Positions 9,988 to 20,107 of a DNA stretch of 64,000 nucleotides are shown in pieces; position 1 is the first letter of the stretch; the number at the start of each line of letters is the position of its first letter. The notes beneath the pieces were generated by a model. It worked only from the letters and a program-made list of their open reading frames with translations. It was not told where the DNA came from and searched no databases. The position numbers and the translations under genes were made by a program. Source of the stretch: Arachis hypogaea (lineage: Eukaryota > Streptophyta > Magnoliopsida > Fabales > Fabaceae); the NCBI RefSeq assembly GCF_003086295.3, contig NC_092039.1:98166561-98230560 (forward strand). The letters are read 5' to 3'.

Positions 9988-12959
9988 TTTATAACTTTTA
10001 AAATTCAACATACAAATTTATATTTCAAGATTTATAAAATAATTGTTAAAAAAATGAATATTCAAATACCATATTTAAAAAACCAATGTCTTTTTAAATA
10101 TAGTGTTAATTTATTTAGTAAATAGATATTGATTTTTTAAAATATGTTGTTTGAATCTTAATTTTGTGTCATTAATATATTGAGATGAATGGGAGCAAGA
10201 TCACTCAAAACTCGTACTCGCCTCCCCTAAAAAAAAAAAACACCTCAGAGACAACTTGAGACTGAGTAATTACTAATTACCACCTCGATGGAAAAAGGGA
10301 AATAAGTTTTTGATCCGTCAAAAGATTTTCTCCTTCTAGCAAAATATATCAAATAGAAAAGTCTAGGGAACAGTAACTTGTTAAATTCTGTCGAGTATAT
10401 AACCAACGAAGAAAAGTGAGTCATTAGATGAAATCTCACACCAATCTCATACCATTAAAATCATCATTGATGACTATTTGATGACTACAAATCACAAAAA
10501 TTACTGGCCTCTAACATTGCTCTCTACCAAATTTATACGAGGAGACATACATATTCTAAAAAGGTTCTAGAGAATAGAAATCATGTTGATACACATTTTA
10601 AAAAAAAAGCATTATTTAAAAAATGATATATTTCTGTCTTTTAATTTAATAATTTTATGATAATTAATTAAGTGCGTGGATCTTTTATAACAATTTCATT
10701 TATGTGAATTACAAAAAGATTTTTAAAAGAAACGAAAAGAAAGGTTTTAGTATTATCGAATTTTGTCAAGTTCTTTTTTCAATTTTTTTATATATCTTCT
10801 AAATAATATTAAAATTAAATGTTTCTAAACTAAATAAGGTTACATACATGTGAACCGCATATCACGTATGAAAAAATGATGTACTTCATCAAACTAATAT
10901 CATTTTTCAAAGCGCTAAAATAATTTTTTTCAAGAGTCATTTTATATAAAAAATAAAATCAATTCTTTTAAAACCAAAATAATAATTTACTGATATTCAA
11001 ACTCGTTCTAACCTTTGGTGAAAATTAGCCAACGGCTCACGATCCATCATCTTCTAATTCTAATAAAAATGTCTTCTTTGCTTTCCATTATATTATCCAT
11101 GTCTGCCATATTATTTTTCTAAGCATTAACTACCTGTTGCTTGGATCACCTTTAGAGATCATGACACGCACTGAATTGAATTATAAGTGGACAAAAGTTT
11201 ATCTTTTGTCATACATATATGAATTAATTTTCGTTTCTCACTCAAGTTAAGTTAATAAACAGTAAGGTCATAGTTTAATATGATCATGGTATAACTTTTC
11301 ACCTACATCCACTATACACACTTTCTCATCACTTTTTCATTATTAGAAATTGTTTGCTAGCATATGGAATTTATTATCTAAGTTTTATGCCTACTCCAAA
11401 AGAGAAAAATCCAATATTCCACAAGAAAAGGTGTCAAAACAGGGAAATTGTTAAGAAATTTCTCAAAAGAAGATAAAATAAAAAGTGTTATTTATTTAAT
11501 TATCTGCTCTCTATATATATTGGTAGAGATAACCGATCATCAGATTTTCGGAACTAAAAGTTTGTGCAAGAAATTGAAGAAACCAAAAGCTTAGGCCTGT
11601 GATATTTTTTTCACTTTGCAAGGTGGAAGAGATAAGGCACATTCCCAAGGTACTGTCCTTCGTTTCCATTCACGGTTTGGGTTGGTCCAGTGTTTTGACT
11701 TAATTAGCTTACTCATCTAATTAATTAGTAGGCAAAAGATATCACAGTATCTACATTCCCCATTTTTTATTTATTTTTATGTTAGGTAAAATTAGGTATC
11801 ATATGTTATCAAATCTTTGGATTTGTCTATACCCCCTAAATTTTCAATTTGTAAACGCTTACTAGTTAATATATATAAATGGCAGATGGGAAACAGAGAT
11901 AGTGAGTTTCAACTACTGCAATTGAAATATTGTAATTTTTAATTTGGATACATATGTTGGATCCAATACAATTCTTTGCGAGCTCGACAATTCTATTTGA
12001 GCAAAGGCCATAGAAAATATCAGCTTATTGAATATCATATCAACTGTTTTATTTTTTTTTTTTACCAAAGACTTGAACCGACGATTTTTTTAGGTAAATT
12101 TGAAAAAATTATGCCATTTAAACTATAATTTGTTATTTGAGCTATAATTTATTATCATATCAATTGTTTTATGCTCAACTAAAAACTATATATTTTATTA
12201 ACCAAATTAAATATTATCCGTGTTATGTTATAATATCACTTTTTTTTAAAAAACTTATCAAAATTATGAGTTTTTTTTGGATAAATTTTTGCAAACTTTT
12301 CTTGTCTTATCTTTTCAAATAAATAAAGATAAAATTTGAGATAAAAATTTTAATATTATATATAATATCGTCTCTCAACAGTTTAAGTTAATAAATAAAA
12401 AAATATACATAAATAATTATATTTCTAATAAATCAACTCTAATCTAATCTGTTATTATAGGATTCTCTACCTATGTATCACTATGACAATCAACATTTGC
12501 ATTTTTTCTTTGTACCTGGCTTTTTAAATTGTTTTTTCCCTTGCAACATTCTATTTGGTGGAATAATGAACTTGAATTGTAACTTAAAATATAATATATA
12601 ATTTCTTGTTAGTTCTCTGAAACTAAGGAATATATGTAATTTCATCAAGATAAGAATGTCTCAGCAGATATGCATGCTATATATTATACATATCTTTTAT
12701 TTCTACCTATATTGTTCTCGATTATTTTGTTGCATGTGCCTTCATTCTGTTCTATACACAGATTCATCACTATTATTGTTGGTCCATTTGCTCTGTCAGA
12801 CATGCATAGCTCCTACACCTCTTATCTCATTTGTGTTTCATAGTAACAGAAGGACCACAACCATGTGTAGTTAAATCATTGTGTTTCTATAGATTCAAGT
12901 TTTATTTAAACCTTACATTTCAAAAGCAAATCATTTAATTTGACAAGATATTTTCCAAA

Positions 12960-12961
<2 letters not shown>

Positions 12962-13002
<41 letters not shown>
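12962..13002. repeat. (AT)n microsatellite
   Basis: About 20 uninterrupted AT dinucleotides. Confidence 0.95.
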
Positions 13003-13005
<3 letters not shown>

Positions 13006-13834
13006 TACTTTTTTACATTTGTTTTTATTAATAATAACCAACTTCAAAATCTTTCTAAAACCAAATGTTTCTGAAAATTTATAGTTTTGCCCAATTCAAA
13101 TAAACATATATGATGATGTATTTTCACATATAACATGTTATTTCAATAAGACTAACTAAATGAATCTGTCTTAGTAGAATATTAGTGTAAAATTTTGACA
13201 CATTACTATATCTCATACTTTGAATATTTATGAGGAATTCATAAAATAAAAACCCTATATATATAATAAAAAATTTTATAAAAAATATTTTATACGATTA
13301 TCTACTCGTGTTTGTTTTTTTAAATAGTCATTAATATGATCAATATAAAAAATAACTATTTTTACTAATATAATAATATATAATTAAAAATAAATATAAA
13401 ATTATTCTATATTAAAATTAAATTCAAAATATATAATCCTAATCATATGGTGTGGTGTGGCCCATATTATGTTCGAGAAACTTGTTTCGATAATGGTCGA
13501 TAGAGTTCTACTGGTATTCATAATATGTTTTGTCGTATGCGCACATGTTAATTACCTCACTATCATATAATTAGCTTAATTATGTGTGCTAATTGATTCA
13601 ACAATCAACATATATATCCTTCTATCTCATGAATAGCAGCCTTTCCTATCTCTATCTCTTTTTCAACAACTCTTAATTAAAAGAAATTACACCCCATAAG
13701 TTTGAGTAATTTTAAATATTTAAATTATTTTTTTTAGGTATATTCTATTTTAAGCAAACAATTATATTATCCATATTCTCATGCACACTCAGCAATGTAA
13801 CTAGTTGACCAGAAAAACAATTCGTTACATAGTT

Positions 13835-13838
<4 letters not shown>

Positions 13839-13873
<35 letters not shown>
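13839..13873. repeat. (AT)n microsatellite
   Basis: About 17 uninterrupted AT dinucleotides. Confidence 0.95.
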
Positions 13874-13876
<3 letters not shown>

Positions 13877-13990
13877 CGTATCTTCTAATTTAATAAGATG
13901 AGAATTAATTCATTATTATAGATTAGAATTTCATCCAAAATTGTATATTTATTAATCAATAATAAGACAAAATTAGAACACCTGACATTT

Positions 13991-14230
13991 AGATTTGGTT
14001 TGATAAAATTTATTTTTCAAAAAATTTTTAAAAGAAAATTTTTTTAAAATTAAAAATTATTAATTTTGATAAACACAAATCATCATTAAAAAATTTTACT
14101 TTAAATATTTTTAAAAACACTCTTATCTTTTAAAAACTATAAACATAAATATATGAATTTTTTATTTATCAAATACAAAATAAAAAATATAAAATATAAA
14201 AAATTTTTAAAAAATTTTACCAAACCATTC
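13991..14230. mobile_element. Small AT-rich MITE-like inverted-repeat element
   Basis: The left end TTTGGTTTGATAAAATTT and the right end AAAATTTTACCAAACC are imperfect inverted repeats about 240 bp apart. No clear target duplication was found, so the superfamily is not assigned. A partly similar sequence (GTTTGACAAAATTTTAATAA) occurs at 47521-47545. Confidence 0.45.
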
Positions 14231-15359
14231 AAGTGATCCAAGTTAATTTAAATAGCTAATAATATATATAACCTGAACTGATCTAATATATACAGGTATA
14301 TTAATTTCTAGACAAATTAACTTAGTATCAAATTAGAATATTTATTTAGCATATTACAGTAGATGCTCTGAATTGCAGTTATGCCCATGAAACTTATCTT
14401 GTTTATTATAGAATGATATTATAGCAGATACACAGCAACTCTTAGCTTGCCTCCAAAAAAAGAAAAACAATATATATATTTGGTTGCATTCCGAAACCAA
14501 AATCTGGCAGAGATATCTCTATACTCACCCTTTGAGCACACCAATAGTCACTTGTATATATATCGTAACTATATAGGAATTGGCCCTCTGATCCCCACAT
14601 GCTTTTGTTTCTTATTAGCTTCATGCATGCATGCAGCTTCCACGAAGCTTCCTATTTCCCTTCACAAATTAAAACAACTTGATCCTAACATATGTCCCAA
14701 TTGCCCATCCCTGCAAGGAACATGTATCTTCATCATTCATGATTCATGATTGATTGCTATACTTTTTAATTTGCCGTATGCTTACAAATTATATTCCAAA
14801 TATTTTCAGCTATGTATTATAGAACGGAATATATCATTATATATGCAAGGAAATAAATTATTAATAATATAATTTTGAAGCATTGCATTGAAATTTAAAT
14901 AACAGTAATACTAAAAGACTAACGCTATATCAGTTAATTTCACTCGATACTATAACAAATTATTAATAATAGATTATTAAATAAATTTAGTATAAAATCT
15001 ATTGAAGATAAATTTTATTGAGTTTGAATTTTAAATATTTTTTTAAATTAAATTTCAAATATTCTTATTTTTAAAAAATATCAATTACCTTTTTTTATAT
15101 TAAGTATTAACTGGAATATTAGCGATACAATATTTAATTGTAGTCCACAATAATTGCACTTGCTGCCACAAAATTTCTGCTATATTACGTGTTGCATGCA
15201 CCAACATCTAACACAAGTTACAACTATTACCGCTAGAACAAAACCTATAATAATAATAATAATAATAATTAATTATCTTCTAAGGAGTATTTTTATAATT
15301 AATAATTGTGTAAAAAAAGTTAAATATAATTGTCAATATTTTTATTGAGGTTTGGTTAG
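14231..15359. other. AT-rich spacer with (TAA)n microsatellite
   Basis: No gene seen. A (TAA)8 tract lies at 15246-15269. Short ORFs here have no recognisable features. Confidence 0.5.
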
Positions 15360-15528
15360 TTATTACTGATCGTAAAAACTAAGTGTCAATAAAAATTACA
15401 ATGGCCGCCAAAAATATTTTTAAACCCTTTCTTAACAATAATATTAAATTTTGTTTTGACAACCAGTCAAAAATATCTTAACAAAATAACTATCTTTAGT
15501 GAAAGTCAAAACTGCTTATGTTGTAGTG
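15360..15528 (-). mobile_element. CACTA-like terminal fragment
   Basis: On the minus strand it starts CACTACAACATAAGCAG at 15528. It contains GTCAAAAC-type words and resembles the end of a non-autonomous CACTA element. The partner end was not found. Confidence 0.3.
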
Positions 15529-16406
15529 TATATGTATGATTTTAATATGTTAGTTCCTTAATCTATTTTATTTGGTGTATGTAATAAACTAATAATAATA
15601 AATATAAAATTAGTTTAAATAATAAATATTTTAGCTTGTTAATCAGTAGTTTTAAGTTTAATTAAAGAGCTTTATCATGTATATATATTATATAGACAGT
15701 AGGCAGTACAGCAGAACCATATACAAGTACAATACCGCAATTTAATTATAATCATGATTTGAGTGTTATTTTATTTGAGACGATAATAACAACATTTTAA
15801 TATTTTTCTAACATAATAAATTCACTATCTTGTTATCTTCTCCACACAAGCATGGCTCAATATTAATTTTCATATCATATCTATTTGATAGCTATGTATA
15901 CAGTATGCGCTAAAATAATTAAATAATATCATTATATTTTACATACTTGTTCCAATAGAACTGTGATTTTTTAACATAGGAGGTTTCCTTGAACCTTCGT
16001 CCGTCACTGTTTATGAGTGTGTGTCCGTATTATAGAATGTTTTCATGTCTGCTTTCTATTTGCTTTGTGTTGATGTTGGGTCCATAAATGTACAACATAA
16101 TTTGTGGTTTCAAATGATGCTACTCGATTCAATTTTGTGGATATGAATAGCAGCTACATGTGCTACATAACTACATATGATAGCAGTATATGTGTTAAAA
16201 ACGGTTTTAGCCTTCAAACTATTCATGTGACTTTAGGTTAAGAGGTTTTTCTGGGAAGCTAAATTGACATATACATGACGGAGACTTGTAATATATTTTA
16301 AAATGACAAACCTTCTTTTTTTTATATATAAACAATTTATAAGTATATATTTTCTTAAGAATTTGTCAATTCTAAGTCTATATTGTGACTTTTGTGGTCC
16401 AATCTT

Positions 16407-16654
16407 TACTACAACAAAAATCATTTTCAGTGCTAATAACTTATATTCTAACTTTTGTCATTATTATTTTATGTTATAATGTAATTATGTACTTTTATAA
16501 TAATTAAAAAAGTCTTTATCAACAATTGTATAATTATTGCTAAAATTTTTTAGCGACCAATCATAAGACGATTAATATCTAATTGTCGGTAAATAAATTT
16601 GCGATTATTTTTAAAGCAAAATAAATTGTCACTACAAACAATTTTCTTGTAGTG
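16407..16654. mobile_element. Short CACTA-like MITE (about 248 bp)
   Basis: The left end TACTACAACAAAAATC and the right end (minus strand) CACTACAAGAAAATTG form inverted repeats. The three flanking bases are CTT and CCT, one mismatch from a CACTA 3-bp duplication. There is no coding capacity. Confidence 0.45.
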
Positions 16655-16738
16655 CCTGATTGACTAGTGTTGAAGCGATCAAAGAAAGAATATACACGCT
16701 TGTTTTAGTGTTATAAATAAACTAAATTTTTAAAATAA

Positions 16739-17208
16739 TCTCTTAGATTCACGCCATATACCAATTTATTTTTTGAGATTCTAATGGCACCATTATTATT
16801 TTTGAGATTGATATCTAAACACTATAATAGTTCCTAAATCTCTTTTCAGCAATGACTAAGCAACTAAAGTGATGAATTGACACTCTAATATCACGTGGTT
16901 TGCTCTTGACACCCAATAAAAATATATGCAATGTCATTTTTTTCATATAAGTTATTAGCTTATAAATGAGTTTTCACATATATCAAAATGACATTACATC
17001 TGCTTTTATTGAACGCAAAAGCAAACAACATCATTTTATTAGTATTTGATATGGTATTGGAGTATTTCGCCTCACATCGTTTGCTGAATCACTGTTGAAA
17101 AAGAGTTGAAAGACCACTATAGTATTTAGATATCAATCTCCAAAATATTAATAGGGCAATTAGAATCTCAAATACCAAATAAATGCATGGTATGAATCTC
17201 AAGGACCT
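16739..17208. mobile_element. Fold-back element, about 470 bp, palindromic almost end to end
   Basis: The left arm (16739-16960) and the reverse complement of the right arm (16965-17208) align over most of their length. For example, TTGAGATTCTAATGGCACCA pairs with GAGATTCTAATTGCCC, and GATTGATATCTAAACACTATA with GATTGATATCTAAATACTATA. A transcript through it would form a long hairpin. No clear target duplication was seen. Class is uncertain (MULE-type MITE or fold-back). Confidence 0.65.
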
Positions 17209-17856
17209 CTTCAAAAAAGTAATCGTCATAAGTAATTAGAGTTAGCTATGGACGGTTAGTGGTTAGTTACATCTATGACAGAAATTCATTGACTACCTTT
17301 CATACAACAAAACCCACGGTCAAACTTATTTGTGAATCACTATCATTAGACTAATAGCTCCAAAGTTCAATTTCTTAAAACTACATATGAAAAACTTGCA
17401 TTACAAAAAGGTTTTTTTTTTTGTGATTTAGATCGAGTTAGTTTGATTAAGATTAAGGAGAGAACTGTAAAAATGGTTTGTGCAGCAAGAAAATGGGAGA
17501 AGCTACAATAATATGAGAAAGCAATGAAACAGAATTGGCGAGAGAATCGTTGAATATTGTGTGTGTATTGAAACATTGCAGTGTTACTATTGATTATTCT
17601 CACTTGTAAAATTATAAGATCTAATATAGAACTAATATTAGGTTAATACTAGTGGTAACATTTGAAAGATTGTGGAGGCTTTGAACCCGTCCCTGAAACA
17701 CTCTGCGTTTTTCGAAGGCGACTCAAATGCATAGTTTTCCCTAGTGCATGCCTGGTATTGTTAATATGATGGTCAATATAATTAATTAATTAACGTTTTT
17801 TAAAGTACAAATTAAACAACATAACTATGACAGATATATAAATACACCTAACAGCG
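17209..17856. other. Spacer, no gene seen
   Basis: The one ORF (minus strand, 17603-17367) has no recognisable domain and ordinary AT-rich composition. I see nothing else assignable. Confidence 0.4.
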
Positions 17857-18022
17857 GAGTGGATCCTCTCCAGTGAAAAAAAATTGGATGCTGTCCAGTG
17901 TATAATTTAATCCTTCATTCCTTTCTCTCTCTTACTTAATTTTGGTCCCACTTAGAGAATTAAAGGTGGAAGATCACACTTTATTCTCTCAAATATTTTT
18001 TTCACTGGAGAGGATCCATTTC
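17857..18022. mobile_element. 166-bp MITE with GGATCCTCTCCAGTG ends, Mutator-like
   Basis: The ends are inverted repeats of about 27 bp (TGGATCCTCTCCAGTGAAAA on both strands). Identical 12-bp flanks CACCTAACAGCG stand at 17845-17856 and 18023-18034. A 9-12 bp duplication points to the Mutator superfamily. It landed 8 bp outside the giant element that starts at 18042. Confidence 0.75.
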
Positions 18023-18050
18023 CACCTAACAGCGATAATATTATCCATCG

Positions 18051-18110
18051 AAAAAAGTATAGGTAGACAATAACATTGTTGAACAATATGAACAATGGGA
18101 CTAAAAATAA
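18051..18110 (+). repeat. Left terminal inverted repeat of the giant MULE
   Basis: It pairs with the reverse complement of 41957-42016. The best-conserved core is TGAACAA(T/C)GGG. It is directly preceded by the 9-bp duplication. Confidence 0.65.
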
Positions 18111-18239
18111 AAATTAATCTTAAATTTAATTAATGGCATTAATAAATAATTTCTAATAATAACCATATTTAAAATTAAAAAAAATGAGGGTTTGTACATT
18201 GTGCAGTTACACATTTCATCACCTCTAACGGCGTGTGCT

Positions 18240-18546
18240 TCATTGGTGAATTGAGGTTCTACAACTAGCTGCTGATCCTCTCTCACTCTTGCTGGACTTT
18301 CACCGCCTGGATGCCAGCCATTGCCAAACAGCCGCAGCCGACGCCGCCTCCCTCCACGCCAACACCCGAGTAGCCCGACGTGTGCTGATTTTTTTTCCCA
18401 TAGCCCACAAACTCGCGCACAGTGCAGCCCCCTGCAGCCCACCGCGTCCACTTTCACCGCCTATTCGTCTCCGACTGATCTGCCCGAATACAGGGAAAAG
18501 TTGTGGCTTCCGTTTCATATGGACGTGACCTCTCACAGCCACTTCA
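18240..18546 (+). promoter_or_regulatory. GC-rich probable 5'UTR of the FAR1-type gene
   Basis: Composition switches sharply from AT-rich to GC/CT-rich (GCCGCAGCCGACGCC and similar) just before the first exon, as in plant 5'UTRs. ORFs here on both strands are compositional and not conserved. Confidence 0.45.
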
Positions 18547-18882
18547 ATGGAGTTCAATTTGCTTGAAACGGGTTGTCATGCCCCAGCTTCCTTCACCGAC
18601 GACAATACCACGCATTCAAGTGACAACCTTCTCAATTCTTGCGACGTGGAAGGTGAAAAGTCTAACAAGGTAAGCATTGTATATTGGTGCATTGGGACAT
18701 ATATTTATTTTCATGTAAATGAGATGGTTATTTTAAGTCCAACATTCTTAAACCATGATGATATTTATTGAGAAAATTTTTTTATGGTATTTTGGTCTGT
18801 CAATATAGTAATTAGTTAAAAGGGTAATAAATTATAGATCAAGTTCTAAAGAAGATGAAGATGAACATTTATTTACTTAAGC

Positions 18883-19067
18883 GACTAAAACCCCAAAGTG
18901 GTCGCTGAGATTGGGCGAGTTACCCATACTTGTCCCTGACTTTCAAAATTCACTAAAAGCATCCCTGACATTTTGCTCCGGGACCCATAGTTGCCCTTCA
19001 ACCCTTTCCGACGCCAAGTCAGCAAACGGAAGGTTGATCTGGCACCTCCCTTGCCACGCTGGAGCCA
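18883..19067 (+). repeat. Left TIR of the compact MULE (185 bp)
   Basis: Starts GACTAAAACCCCAAAGTGG. Identical to the reverse complement of 23093-23277 except for one C/G difference near its 22nd base. Confidence 0.95.
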
Positions 19068-19222
19068 GCAACGGCTAGCTGATGTGGCAAATCTGAATTT
19101 TGTACCCAATGTGGTCCCTGGTCCCAATAAAACCCTAAAACCTAAGAATCATTATTATAACTAGTATCTCTTCTTCTCTCCTTCGTAATATGATTCTGGA
19201 CCACCATTGAAGCTCTGAAGCA

Positions 19223-19732
19223 ATGTTTGGAGGTGAAGGGCAAGCCAGTGGGAGCTCGATACGGTCAACAAGCAATGGATATAGGGCGAAGACCCAAAAT
19301 CGTAGTAGGGCTACGCGTGTACCAGAATGGTGTGGTTGCGGCTGCCGACCTGTGCTCCGGTGGTCTGGGACACATTCCAACCCAAATAAGCCCTTTTTTG
19401 GATGCCCAAATTATAATGTTAGCTGTAATTGCTGATTTTTCATGATTTTTCATTCCTTCTCCAACTTCTAATTTGGTTATTGAAACATTCGTTGACTGCA
19501 GACAATTGGTAAAAGATGGTGTGGTTTGTTTGTTTGGGCAGATGTTGGGCAAGAGACTGTCCCTGCAAAATCAAGAAGTCTTAACTATAATGAAGAGCAG
19601 AAGATGACAGAAGGTTGGAGGCTGAAAAAATTAGAATCGGATGTTAGGAGTCAAAAGTTTATGATCAAATTATTGTTTGTGGTTGTTTCTATAATGTTGT
19701 TGTTCTTACTAGTGGTATTTTGCAAACTTTGA
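19223..19732 (+). CDS. GRF-type zinc-finger protein with C-terminal membrane anchor, two exons
   Basis: Exon 1 is 19223-19417 (65 codons), intron 19418-19501 (GT...AG, phase 0), exon 2 19502-19732, giving 141 residues. The join completes a zf-GRF pattern: WCGCGC (about 36-41), NPNKPFFGCP (about 53-62), then RWCGLFVWAD (about 70-79). GRF fingers bind nucleic acid. A coiled-coil-like segment (about 95-115) precedes a 23-residue hydrophobic C-terminus (IKLLFVVVSIMLLFLLVVF), a probable tail anchor. The frame has no stop or frameshift. It lies just inside the left TIR, convergent with the transposase remnant. I recall similar small GRF-TM proteins in plant genomes, often with transposons. Whether it helps transposition or is a passenger is unknown. 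Confidence 0.75.
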
Positions 19733-20107
19733 TCTCAATGTTGAGTAATGATGCGATTGAGTTCATATGTGTAATATTTGCATGAATGAAAAAAGTTGTT
19801 CAACATGTAACTGTGTTAGCCAACCTGTTGATACTAACTATTTTTGTACCACTAAAGAAAATCTGGATATATAGTAATAGCAAAATATAGCAATAGCAAA
19901 ATATATTAATCATTTTAACATAACAAAGTCATGATTCATAAGTTTTGACTGCCTTACAAAGCCATAAGAAGGTGCTGCTAACAAAATAAACATAAGCATA
20001 TGTCTGGTAACAAAGTAATCCTAACCAAACAAGCATGGTATTGCTATACAAAATTACTTTCAAATTGTCTTATACAAAATACATCCCAATACAACAAGCA
20101 AGAGTCT

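Larger units (their letters stand above)
9988..13990. other. AT-rich intergenic spacer, no gene seen
   Basis: Only short, compositionally biased ORFs occur, none with a recognisable domain. 11511-11650 has a TATA-like stretch (CTCTATATATATTGG) followed about 130 bp later by a good splice-donor match (AAGGTACTG), compatible with a non-coding or decayed first exon. Nothing downstream supports a coding gene. Confidence 0.45.

Noticed and set aside
14580..14760. Possible microRNA precursor (GCATGCATGCAGCTTCCACGAAGC and the ATTCATGATTCATGATTG repeat)
   Set aside because: No match to a conserved plant miRNA that I know and no convincing hairpin arm of the right length.
18101..18566. Overlapping ORFs on both strands in the GC-rich island at the left end of the giant MULE
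   Set aside because: All frames are open because of composition; none shows a domain, and the segment is better explained as the FRS 5'UTR.
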